Source: Ephemerocybe angulata (taxonomy: Eukaryota; Basidiomycota; Agaricomycetes; Agaricales; Psathyrellaceae). From it: a stretch of DNA of 64,000 nt. Every line of letters starts with the position of its first letter. Within the stretch, counting starts at the first letter, position 1. Location of the stretch: positions 248,001 to 312,000 of the forward strand of contig JAACJK010000002.1 of assembly GCA_013368325.1 (NCBI GenBank). The letters are read 5' to 3'. The notes beneath the pieces are model-generated. The model saw only the letters and a program-made list of their open reading frames with translations. It did no database searches and was not told the DNA's origin. This document shows, piece by piece, positions 46,510-55,997 of the stretch. The translations under genes were made by a program, and so were the position numbers.

Positions 46510-47949
46510 ATGAGCGTGGTCCCACCCCACGAAACAGATAGCTCGCATGACCTTGCGACCACCAGCACAATCATCGAAGATAATGGATGCGGAACCAACT
46601 ACTTTCCGCTGATGGACTTGCCGCAAGAACTTCTCATCGAGATATTTCATTGCGCATGCCTTGCGCATGGTGGAAAAGCGAACGCGGTGAACCCTCTTTT
46701 CCTCTCCAAGATATGTCGCAGTTGGCGTGCCGTCATATTCGAGACTCGCGCGTTCTGGCAGGAAGTCAATCTCATCCTCAACTCGCACTGTTCCACTCAG
46801 ATCTCTCTACTCGAGGAATGGACTGCCCGAGCAGGTGATCTCCCCCTATCGATCTCCATCGTTTACCCAAAGAGCATGCTCGAAACACTGCTTCCAGAGG
46901 AGGAGCTCACCCATCTTCTCGATCTTATACGAATCCTCTCCCCGCAGACCCATTCCCTGTCACTGGAAACGCCCGTTGAATTCTACGACCGGTGGCGCGA
47001 CTGTGGGCTTGCCGATTACTCTTGGCCTCTCCTCTCCAACCTCGTGCTTTCCACAACCCTGGGAAGCTCCAGCCTCTCAGATGCGTCGCACAAACTTGAC
47101 TTTTTGTCTTGCCCCATTCTCACCACCACCACCATCAAGTCATTACTTCACAGCCATGTTTGCCTTCCTTGGAGATCGCTGCTTCACATACGTTCAAGTT
47201 TTGATTCCGTGTTCTGCAGCGAGATATACACCGCTCTAGAATTATGCCCACTTCTTCGAACCCTGGAGGCTCACGGCATCGTGGAAAACGATAATTTCTC
47301 TGCAAAAACAATCGATCACCATTCACTCAAAGGGCTGACCTTCGAACTGGACGAGGAGGAAGATGATTGCCAGGAATGCTGCCGTCTACTCAACTCCTTG
47401 CGACTTCCTGAGCTTCGCACCCTCGTGATCAAAATAGGGCAATCTCCGCCGCTCAAGAGTTTCGAACTCGACATCTACCCTTGCATTTCCCAATCATGCT
47501 GCCAGCTGTCCGAGCTTACGATTGAGGGTGCGTTTCTGGAGCCAACCGTTTTCATCAACTCTCTCCGCCTCCTCCCATCGTTGCGCAGCCTCCGAATCTC
47601 ATACAACTCCTGGGGGACCCCCCAGACAACATACACCGCCAGTGGCGAACCCGCTCCCCTTTCCCTCATTATGACAGCCGGCCCTGATGCCCTGCTTATG
47701 CTCCCGAATCTCAGGGAGGTGACCTTCGACCCCAGCTCCGTGGGTTACTCGGCTGAAGTGGTTGTTGGACTACTGGCCAGCCGATGGGATAATTTGGGAG
47801 ACAATGTTGGGGCCCTTGCAACGCTTCAGTCAGTCACAATCCGCCCAGAGCACGAGTATATGAATGAGAGTCCGTGGGTGGTCAGTAAATATCAAGAGGT
47901 GGTTTTCGAGAACTGGAGACAGCGGGGATATAGTTTCAAGGTCGAGTAA
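46510..47949 (+). CDS. Intronless F-box protein, family copy 2 of the plus-strand run
   Basis: 479 residues from MSVVPPHETDSSHD, just after a leader-intron acceptor (CACTCAG). The F-box is FPLMDLPQELLIEIFHCACL...SKICRSWRAVIFETRAFW. Body blocks are CSTQISLLEEWTARAGDLPL, YSWPLLSNLVLS, CPILTTTTIKSLLHSHVCLPW and YPCISQSCCQLSELTIEGAFL, ending RQRGYSFKVE. It is most like the copy at 48868. Relative to it there is a three-residue insertion near residue 235 (RSSFDSVFCSE). Confidence 0.85.
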   Translation: MSVVPPHETDSSHDLATTSTIIEDNGCGTNYFPLMDLPQELLIEIFHCACLAHGGKANAVNPLFLSKICRSWRAVIFETRAFWQEVNLILNSHCSTQISLLEEWTARAGDLPLSISIVYPKSMLETLLPEEELTHLLDLIRILSPQTHSLSLETPVEFYDRWRDCGLADYSWPLLSNLVLSTTLGSSSLSDASHKLDFLSCPILTTTTIKSLLHSHVCLPWRSLLHIRSSFDSVFCSEIYTALELCPLLRTLEAHGIVENDNFSAKTIDHHSLKGLTFELDEEEDDCQECCRLLNSLRLPELRTLVIKIGQSPPLKSFELDIYPCISQSCCQLSELTIEGAFLEPTVFINSLRLLPSLRSLRISYNSWGTPQTTYTASGEPAPLSLIMTAGPDALLMLPNLREVTFDPSSVGYSAEVVVGLLASRWDNLGDNVGALATLQSVTIRPEHEYMNESPWVVSKYQEVVFENWRQRGYSFKVE

Positions 47950-48867
47950 TTACGGGCATACATATTCCTATTCGGTGTGGAATTCGCATGCATGCGTGGA
48001 TACGGACAAAAGGCTGTAGATAGGTATCCTGGCACAGTTAACCGTTCAAACTTATAACTCCAATGTACTCTTGTCCCGAGAGAACACCAACCTCTAGAAT
48101 CTAGGGCCCGAACCCTGGGGACCGTACTATATAAGTAGCACTCCCGAGCGGTTTCCAACTTGTGATCACGGAGACCTGCGCGACTTGGAAAAATGGTAGC
48201 TATCCACACTCGTTTCATGTTGTATACCCATCATTCGGGCATCTTATTTTGCTCCCAGATACTCTCTGTATGCTGTTGGTATGAGGGACGGGCGCTTAAA
48301 CTCGGCGCTTCGGGGCACCTCTTTGAAACTCACACCAATGAGCAGGGAAGACGACAGGGCATTTCTTTAGAAGAGCTGGGTGTCTGAAAATAAGTTTTGG
48401 CTTCTTATCACGATGCTTACCCTGTCCTTATGTTCTCAGTAAGAAACACTGTATCTCACCTCACAAGATTGGAGAAGTCGAATCCAGGAGAAGGATACAC
48501 TGATAATTTGGACATGGAGATGAGGGCTTGGAGAGGTAGTAACTCGCCGGCGAGAATCGTGGCCGGGACCAATTTATGCCTGGTGCGTAAGGGACCGGCA
48601 GTGGCCGGTGTAAGGATCAGAGGTTGTCGCCAAATACGATTGGCCGTCGCCGTCGCGGAATCTGATGTTGTCCTTTGTTCTCAAGGTTCTGTGTACGACT
48701 TAACAACAACTCAATTAATCGCCTGTCAAAGTCCCTCCCAGTTACACCTCTAGGGCACTTAAACGTCGCCGTTGTCTGGAAGATACTGGGCTGTAAGCGC
48801 CTATCTCTTCATAGTAGGCGTATGACACGCTAACTTGAGAATGGTCACTCAGGCATACTCAGCATTG
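47950..48867. other. Intergenic region with displaced hydrophobin 3' flank
   Basis: About 48090-48345 is a diverged, inverted copy of the hydrophobin 3' flank (25566-25836), but no hydrophobin coding sequence remains here. About 48540-48867 is the shared F-box promoter with leader intron. Confidence 0.65.
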
Positions 48868-50316
48868 ATGAGCCTTGTAATCCCACCCCCCGAAACAAGT
48901 GGCTCGCAAGACATTGTAACCACCGGCGCAACCATGCGAGTCGAGGATACTGGATCCATGAGCATAGGAAGCGGAGCCGCCTCCTTTCCGCCGGTGGACT
49001 TGCCACATGAACTTCTCATCGAGATATTTAATTTCGCATGCCTTGCGCGTGGTGGAGAAGCGAACGCGGTGAACCCTCTTTTCCTTGCCAAGATATGCCG
49101 CAGTTGGCGTGCCGTCCTATTCAAGATTCGCGCATTCTGGCAGGAGGCCAATCTCATCCTCAACTCGCACTATTCCACCCAGATATCCCTACTCGAGGAA
49201 TGGACTGCCCGAGCCGGTGGTCTTCCCCTATCGATCTCCATCGCTGATCCAAAGAGCATACTCAACACACTGCTTCCAGAGGAGGAGCTCACCCATCTTC
49301 TCGATCTTATACGAATCCTCTCCCCGCAGGCCCATTCCCTGTCACTGGAAATACCCGTCATATTCTATGACCGGTGGCGGGACTGTGGACTTGCCGATTA
49401 CTCTTGGCCTCTCCTCTCCAACCTCGCGCTTTCCACAACCCTGGGAAGCTCCGCGCTCTCAGATCCGTCGCACAAACTTGACTTTTTGTCTTGCCCCATT
49501 CTCACCACCACCACCATCAAGTCATTATTTCACAGCCATGTTTGCCTTCCTTGGAGGTCGCTGCTTCACATACGTTTTGATTCCGTGTTGTGCAGCGAAT
49601 TATATGGCGCTCTCGAATCATGCCCACTTCTCCAAACCCTGGAGGCTGTCGGCATCAATGAAGACGATGATTTCTCTGCAAAAACAATCGATCTCCGCTC
49701 ACTCAAACGCCTGACCTTCGAATTGGAAGATGAGCAAAATGATTGTTGGGCATGCTGCCGTCTACTCAACTTGCTGCGACCTCCCGAGCTTCGAACCCTC
49801 GTGCTCAAACTAGCGAAATCCGCGCCGTTCAAGAGCTTCGAATTCGACATCTACCCTTGCATTTCCCAGTCAGGCTGCCAGCTGTCCGAGCTCACGGTTG
49901 AGGGTGCCTCTCTGGAGGAAACGGTTCTCATTGACTGTCTTCGACTCCTTCCATCCTTGCGCACCCTCCGACTTTCCGAGAACACCTGGTTTGATGCCGA
50001 AGGAGATCTCACCCCTCTGGGACCCACTTCCCTCTCCCTCATGATAGCAGCCAGCCCCGACGGACTGCTTATGCTCCCTAACCTCAGGGCACTGACCTTC
50101 GCTGGCAGTGATGCGGAGTTCTCGGCTGAATTGGTCGTTGAAGTACTAGCCAGTCGGTGGGATAATTTAGGGGACGATGTTGAAGCCCATGCAACGCTCC
50201 AGTCGGTTACAATCATTCCAGAGCGGGGGGATGCGAGTCTCTGGGAGGTCGACAAGGATCAACAGGCCATTTTTGAGAATTGGAGACGCCGGGGATATAG
50301 TGTCAAGGTCGAGTAA
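48868..50316 (+). CDS. Intronless F-box protein, family copy 3 of the plus-strand run
   Basis: 482 residues from MSLVIPPPETSGSQD, right after a CACTCAG acceptor. The F-box is FPPVDLPHELLIEIFNFACL...AKICRSWRAVLFKIRAFW. The body has YSTQISLLEEWTARAGGLPL, YSWPLLSNLALS, CPILTTTTIKSLFHSHVCLPW and YPCISQSGCQLSELTVEGASL, ending RRRGYSVKVE. The C-terminal third (SDAEFSAELVVEVLASRWDN) is nearly the same as in the minus-strand type A gene at 23440, which suggests gene conversion or a recent shared ancestor. Confidence 0.85.
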   Translation: MSLVIPPPETSGSQDIVTTGATMRVEDTGSMSIGSGAASFPPVDLPHELLIEIFNFACLARGGEANAVNPLFLAKICRSWRAVLFKIRAFWQEANLILNSHYSTQISLLEEWTARAGGLPLSISIADPKSILNTLLPEEELTHLLDLIRILSPQAHSLSLEIPVIFYDRWRDCGLADYSWPLLSNLALSTTLGSSALSDPSHKLDFLSCPILTTTTIKSLFHSHVCLPWRSLLHIRFDSVLCSELYGALESCPLLQTLEAVGINEDDDFSAKTIDLRSLKRLTFELEDEQNDCWACCRLLNLLRPPELRTLVLKLAKSAPFKSFEFDIYPCISQSGCQLSELTVEGASLEETVLIDCLRLLPSLRTLRLSENTWFDAEGDLTPLGPTSLSLMIAASPDGLLMLPNLRALTFAGSDAEFSAELVVEVLASRWDNLGDDVEAHATLQSVTIIPERGDASLWEVDKDQQAIFENWRRRGYSVKVE

Positions 50317-52302
50317 TTACGGGCATTATTCCTGTATGGGACATGTATTGATTTGGACAAGGCCCCCACATAACTCAAGCTTGTAACACCAACTTAACAA
50401 CTTAAAGCACTCTTTTCCCATGACTCTCGCAGAGTTCCAAGGTCTACTCTGGGTGGCAGTGGACGGTGTAAGGATCAGAGGATGTCGCCAAACTAGCAGT
50501 TTGACCCGTGCTACGCACAGGTGGCTTGGACTTGGGATTAGTACAGTTGATATATCATCTTGCTCGTTTGCTGGTACAGGTGGTGGGGGCCGCTGGTCGT
50601 CGCCGACCTGCGGTCGGCTCCTCCCAGCTCCCGTGAGGTTACCCGGAAACCTACCTGCCCCTCGTTCGGTGTCTGAGCCCCATTTGAAGAAGCTGCGGCT
50701 GATGCTTGTGCTTGGCGTCGACGCCTGTCGACGCTCCCAAACGCGGCGTGCGGCTTCAGAGCGTCGGTTGGGTTGCAACACGGGGGCAACACGGGGGTTG
50801 GATGATAATGTGCATGCTTTGAGAGGCAAGTAGGGGTCAGGTGCTGCAGTGGTAGAAGAAACTGTAAACGCTTATCTGCTCATCTGGCGCATGGTTCTCA
50901 GTTTCGGATGATGTTGGAGTCGATAATTGGAAAGCGAGACGGCGGGATCAGGTTTGATGGCTTGCACGTTTAGTGATTAGCAAACGGCAGAGCAGTTGGG
51001 ACATACTTCTTTGAGAGTCCCCAAGGCAGCGAGTAGTTCAGATGTGCATGTATGACGGGGGGAAGCCTCACTATCCGCTGCGTACGCGATGCCAATATGG
51101 CTTCAAGCGGAAGACGCGAACAGCCACATCTACGCGATGCCTGGTGTGGCTTCAAGCGTAGTCGTGACTGCGCGGATAGGAAGACATGAGCCCGCGAGGG
51201 GGGCGGCACGCAGCATTCGAGGAGCAGGAGCGGTGAAGAAAAAAGATTACACGACCGGCAAAGTCCTGTCCAATCCGTCATGTCCAATTACCGGTCCAAT
51301 ATCCGGCGGGGTTTCCGGCTCCCGACGCGGCGTGACAGAGCGTCACACCAGAGGGCGGGCGAAGGATGGTGGCCTCCTTGCCCAGCTTTGTGACCTTCTG
51401 CGTGGACATTATACTTCATGGAATGATATACATAGAAAATCCTTTGGAGCAGCCACCCCCAACTATTCCTGGGTCTTCCAGGTCCATTTATGTGGTGCTA
51501 CTAAGAACCGCAAAAATTGAATTTTTACACACCACTAATTTACGGGAAACATAACCATACTTTAAGCGCTCTTCACGGATCATGTTATGCAGGGTGAAAA
51601 CGCCCAAACTCCTCACCAGACGACCAGCCTACTTCATGTAATTGGGCCACGCCAGGCCACTATGCTCCCCGACGCTCGCGCCTCTCCTCATTTCGTGTGA
51701 CCGCCAGTCACGCGCGGCATTCCCAATTCGGCTCGGTGGACCGGCCGGTTATTGGACACGACGGCATTGGACAGGACTTTGCCGGTCGTGTTAGGCGCGC
51801 GACGCGAACGTGACGGCGATGCTGGCAGGCCGTGGGAACAACTTACCAAAGCGCGATGCGATTCTCAGTTTTCCCCCTTCCTCCTCGACTACTGGTGTGA
51901 AAACACGTTCTTGTATAAAGCTAGTATTTTTAAATACATTGGTGAAGAAATTGGGAGCTAGGAGCGAGGTTAAGTGTAGCTATGAGCGAGTTTGTTTGTA
52001 TGGAGCGTGGGAAAGACTTTGTCTTTTATATTATAGATATAGATACGATTGGCTCACCGTCGCGACTCGCCGAATCCAGTGATGTTGTCCTTTGTTCTCT
52101 TAACGTTCTGTGGCTCGACCTACAACTTAACAACAACTCAATTAATCGCCCTTCAACGTCCCTCTCAGTTACACCTTCAAGGCGCTTAGTCGTCACCGTT
52201 GTCTGGAAGATACAGCCTGAGGTACGTAGGTCCCTATCCCTTTACAGCAGGCTTATGAGCCATGCCTTCAGGATACTACTCGTTCAGGTATACCCAACCT
52301 CC
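50317..52302. other. Intergenic region, about 2 kb, with one inverted-repeat element
   Basis: It holds the 3' flank of the previous F-box gene, an inverted-repeat element at 51250-51790, and the promoter of the next F-box gene from about 52080. Small open frames at 50420-50833 and 51089-51520 have no recognised domain. Confidence 0.5.
51250..51790. mobile_element. MITE-like inverted-repeat element
   Basis: The left end CACGACCGGCAAAGTCCTGT matches the right end on the other strand over about 45 bp with few mismatches. TTA occurs on both sides (51247-51249 and 51791-51793), a candidate 3-bp target duplication. The 541-bp interior has no transposase. The 3-bp duplication could fit PIF/Harbinger or CACTA-type elements; the class is open. 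Confidence 0.65.
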
Positions 52303-53763
52303 ATGAGCCTCACAATCCCACCCCATGAAACAAGCGGCTCGCGTGAGCCTGTGGCTACCAACGCAATTACCGAGGATATTGGATCCATGAACCTAGGAAG
52401 GGAGATGGCCAGCTTTCCGCTGATGGACTTGCCACACGAACTTGTCCTTGAAATATTTCAATTCGCAACCGTCGTGCATGGTAAACAAGCGAACGCGGTG
52501 TGCCCTCTTTTCCTCGGGAAGATATGTCGCAGCTGGCGTGCGGTGGTATTCGAAACTTGCACATTCTGGCGGGAAGTCAATCTCATCATCGACCCACACG
52601 CCTTTTTCACCCAGATATCCCTTCTCGCGGAATGGACCGCCCGAGCGGGCGGTTCACCCTTATCGGTCTCCATCATTGACCCGAAGAACACACTCAAACT
52701 AGAAGCTTCCGAGGAGGATCTCACATGTCTGTTGGACCTTTTACAAAACCTTTCCCCGCAGACCCGATCCCTAGACCTAGAAATCCCCGACTTCGTTTAT
52801 GACCGATGGGTGAACCGCGGGCTAGACGACTACTCCTGGCCTCTTCTCTCTAACCTCGCACTCTCTACAACCATGGGAAGCTCCGATCTCTCACATCCAT
52901 CGGACAGACTCAACTTTTCGTCGTGCCCCGTACTCACTAGCGTCACCATCAAGGCATTCTACCACCACTACATTTACCTTCCTTGGAGGTCCCTACTTCA
53001 CATCCACTTCGACAGCGTGTTCTGCAGCGAAATACACACCGCTCTCGAATCATGTCCACTCCTCCAAACCCTGGTGTCGGAGGAAATTGTTGAAGATCGC
53101 GATACTTTCTCTGCAAAAACAATTGATCATCGTTCGCTCAAACAGTTGACCTTGGAATTGGACAAGAACCAAGCGGGTTGTGACCAATGCTGCCGTCTAC
53201 TCAACTCCCTGCGCCTCCCTGAGCTTCGAACCCTCGTACTCAAACTCGGGCTGGCCAGGCCGGTCAGGGGGTTCGAATTCGACATCTACCCTTGCATTTC
53301 CCAATCAGGCTGCCAGCTGTCCGAGCTCACGATTGAGGGTGCGACTCTAAAGGAAAAAGTCCTCGTTGACTGTCTTCGCCTCCTCCCAACGTTACACACC
53401 CTCCAACTTTCCAACAACACCTGGTTAAATGCCCACGAAGAATTCATCGGCCTGGGACCCACTTCCCTCTCCCTCATGATGGCAGCTGGCCCCGATGGAC
53501 TGCTTATGCTCCCTAACCTCAAGGCGCTAACCATCTTGGGCAGCTTGGTGGGGTTCTCCAGTAAATTGGTCGTTGAGCTGCTAGCGAGTCGGTGGGATAC
53601 GGTGGAAGATGACGGAACCCTTGCAGCGCTTCAGTCAGTTACAATCATGCCAGACCTAGGGCATTCGAATCTAGGGCATATGAGTCCCTGGAGGCTCGAA
53701 AAGGATCGACAGGTTAGTTTTGAGGATTGGAGGCGTCGAGGATATAGCGTCATGGCCGAGTAA
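52303..53763 (+). CDS. Intronless F-box protein, type A, paired with type B downstream
   Basis: 486 residues from MSLTIPPHETSGSRE. The F-box is FPLMDLPHELVLEIFQFATV, PLFLGKICRSWRAVVFETCTFW. The body has TQISLLAEWTARAGGSPL, YSWPLLSNLALS, LLNSLRLPELRTLVLKLG and YPCISQSGCQLSELTIEGATL, ending RRRGYSVMAE. The CPLFLGK and VVHG...ETCTFW details are shared with the minus-strand gene at 23440. It sits 430 nt upstream of a type B gene, mirroring the minus-strand A-B pair. Confidence 0.85.
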   Translation: MSLTIPPHETSGSREPVATNAITEDIGSMNLGREMASFPLMDLPHELVLEIFQFATVVHGKQANAVCPLFLGKICRSWRAVVFETCTFWREVNLIIDPHAFFTQISLLAEWTARAGGSPLSVSIIDPKNTLKLEASEEDLTCLLDLLQNLSPQTRSLDLEIPDFVYDRWVNRGLDDYSWPLLSNLALSTTMGSSDLSHPSDRLNFSSCPVLTSVTIKAFYHHYIYLPWRSLLHIHFDSVFCSEIHTALESCPLLQTLVSEEIVEDRDTFSAKTIDHRSLKQLTLELDKNQAGCDQCCRLLNSLRLPELRTLVLKLGLARPVRGFEFDIYPCISQSGCQLSELTIEGATLKEKVLVDCLRLLPTLHTLQLSNNTWLNAHEEFIGLGPTSLSLMMAAGPDGLLMLPNLKALTILGSLVGFSSKLVVELLASRWDTVEDDGTLAALQSVTIMPDLGHSNLGHMSPWRLEKDRQVSFEDWRRRGYSVMAE

Positions 53764-54191
53764 TGACGGGCATTCCTGTGTGGAACATGTGTGGATAGGG
53801 AAAAAGCCTGTAGATAGCTCCTAAACCACTCAAGATTGTAACGCCAACTTAAACTTTAAAGTACTCTTTTCCTGTGAGTCTCGCAGCATCCTCAAGTCCT
53901 TGCCAAAATCTGGGTGACCAGCCAAAGACCAGCCGTGACTCGTGATGCATGATGTGTAAGTATCAGGAGCTGTCGCCAAATAACCGCCTGTGTGTGGGTA
54001 CTCTCAGCTCTGACTCGAGGCGGCACTTCTTTCAGTACACTGTAGTACGCCTTCAACATCTCAACTGCCAATTGCCCTCATCCTTTCACTTGCAGGCTCA
54101 ATCGATCAGATAAACCTCGTAAGCTCTTCCCTCTACACACCTTTCAGGGCAAGTGGGGCGTTCTAACATCTGGATGCCCGCCCAAAGCTCG
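53764..54191. other. Shared flank between type A and type B F-box genes (plus-strand arm)
   Basis: It matches 23039-23439 on the opposite strand: type A 3' flank, then the CAACTGCCA, CCTTTCACTTGCAGG and ACATCTGGAT blocks that precede type B. Confidence 0.7.
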
Positions 54192-55661
54192 ATGACTCTT
54201 GAAGTGCTTTCTCATGAGACAAGCGAAGGCGGCCTTGCGCATTCAGCGATCAGCTCAATCACCAAGGTCCTCGAACTTATGAATCTAGGAAGCGAGTCGG
54301 GATCTCTGCTGATGGACAAGCTACCCCAGGAGCTGCTCATTGAGATATTTCAGTTCGCAGTCGCTGCGCATGGCGGACGGGCGAACGCGGTGACCCCCCT
54401 TTTTCTAGGGAAAATATGTCGCAGTTGGCGTGCGATGGTATTCGAAACCTGCACGTTCTGGCAGGAGGTCACCCTCATCATCAACCCACACTGTTCCACC
54501 CAGATATCCCTACTCGCGGATTGGACTGCCCGTGCGGGTAGCCTCCCATTATCGGTATCTATCATCGATCCAAAAGGCCGCCTCACAGCACAAGAGGTGC
54601 TCACCCGGTTTCTAGGCCTTTTACGAAGCCTTTCCCCACAGACTCATTCGCTCGCGCTCGGAACCCTGATTCCGTTCTATGACGAATGGCAGAACTGTGG
54701 CCTTGCCGATTACTCCTGGCCTCTGCTCTCCAACCTCTCACTAGCTACAATTAAAGGAGGCACCGAACTTTCAGATCCGGCGTCCAAGCTCGACTTCTCA
54801 TCCTGTCCCATGCTCACCACTTCCACCATCAACTCGTTCGATCACTCCTACATATCCCTCCCTTGGAGGTCCCTTCTTCACCTCCACCTCAATAGCGTTT
54901 TCAGCAGCGAGATATACACCGCTCTCCAGTCATGCCCTTCGCTCGAAACAATGGAGGCTCATGGAATTATCGAAAACAATGCATTTGTCGGAGATGCAAC
55001 TTCCCTTCGCCGTCCACTAAAATCATTGAGCCTCAAGTTGGAGAGATTTCAGTTTGACTCCGAGCAGTGCTACCGTATCTTCAATTCCCTGCGGATTCCC
55101 GAGCTCAGGACCCTCGAAATCAAGCTAGCTTTCTCAAGGTCCCCCCATGATTCTCACAGATTTGACATTTACCCTTGCATCTCACAGTCGCAATGCCAGC
55201 TGTCTGAGCTGTCGATCCAGGGCGCTTCTCTGAAAGAGCAGCTCTTCCTAGACTGCCTCAGCCTTCTTCCATCATTGTCTACCCTCCGACTCTCTAATAT
55301 CTTCTGGCTCCCTGAGCCGCCCCAACTATTTCAACCTACCCTTTTCAAGCCCTCCTCCCTGGTGTTCATATTGGGAACCGGTCCTTCTCAACCGCCTATC
55401 CTTCCGAACTTGAAGGCTCTGATCTTCGAGGAAAGTCTGGTAGCATTTTCGGCTAAATTTCTTGTTGAATTGCTAGTCAGTCGGTGGGACGATTGTGGAT
55501 CCGGTGTTGAATACCTTGCAACCCTCCGGTCGGTTAGGTTTGCACCGTTGGAACTGGGAGGTATGTGGAACATCAGCGAAGATGACAAGGCGGCATTCGA
55601 GAGGTGGAGACAGCGGGGGTATGATATCAGGGTTGAAGGGTGGAAACTTTACTCTAGATAG
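54192..55661 (+). CDS. Intronless F-box protein, type B
   Basis: 489 residues. The start MTLEVLSHETSEGG is chosen by comparison with the minus-strand type B start. The F-box is LLMDKLPQELLIEIFQFAVA, TPLFLGKICRSWRAMVFETCTFW. The body has CSTQISLLADWTARAGSLPL, YSWPLLSNLSLA, FNSLRIPELRTLEIKL and YPCISQSQCQLSELSIQGASL, ending RQRGYDIRVEGWKLYSR. The end GWKLYSR differs from the other copies, which stop soon after the VKVE-like motif. It is the last member of the run. Confidence 0.85.
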   Translation: MTLEVLSHETSEGGLAHSAISSITKVLELMNLGSESGSLLMDKLPQELLIEIFQFAVAAHGGRANAVTPLFLGKICRSWRAMVFETCTFWQEVTLIINPHCSTQISLLADWTARAGSLPLSVSIIDPKGRLTAQEVLTRFLGLLRSLSPQTHSLALGTLIPFYDEWQNCGLADYSWPLLSNLSLATIKGGTELSDPASKLDFSSCPMLTTSTINSFDHSYISLPWRSLLHLHLNSVFSSEIYTALQSCPSLETMEAHGIIENNAFVGDATSLRRPLKSLSLKLERFQFDSEQCYRIFNSLRIPELRTLEIKLAFSRSPHDSHRFDIYPCISQSQCQLSELSIQGASLKEQLFLDCLSLLPSLSTLRLSNIFWLPEPPQLFQPTLFKPSSLVFILGTGPSQPPILPNLKALIFEESLVAFSAKFLVELLVSRWDDCGSGVEYLATLRSVRFAPLELGGMWNISEDDKAAFERWRQRGYDIRVEGWKLYSR

Positions 55662-55997
55662 AGCATGTGTGGGGATGGATATGTAGTCGTTGGGAGCCTG
55701 CAGACGGAAAGAAAGCGCTGAGGATATGATACCCAGATTGTAGTTAATGCAAGATCGGTTGCAGGCACAATGGAGGCGCGGGAATGCCCTGCATTTTGCA
55801 CCGAGTTGAAAGACAGGTTGAAAGGGAAGTCTGTCACCCCTGAATTTTTAAATAGGGGCGTGTCGCGTCGACGTTGTTCAAAGGAACGACGCGAGAAAGG
55901 GCATATCAATCACAAATATCATGCGGATCAACGACATTCATCTTGCACAGAACCTCCTACATAGTACGCCCAGAAAGGCTTGCGAGCTTTATTGAAG
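55662..55997. other. Intergenic region, no gene seen
   Basis: 336 nt holding the 3' flank of the F-box gene and the promoter of the MYND gene. Confidence 0.5.
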
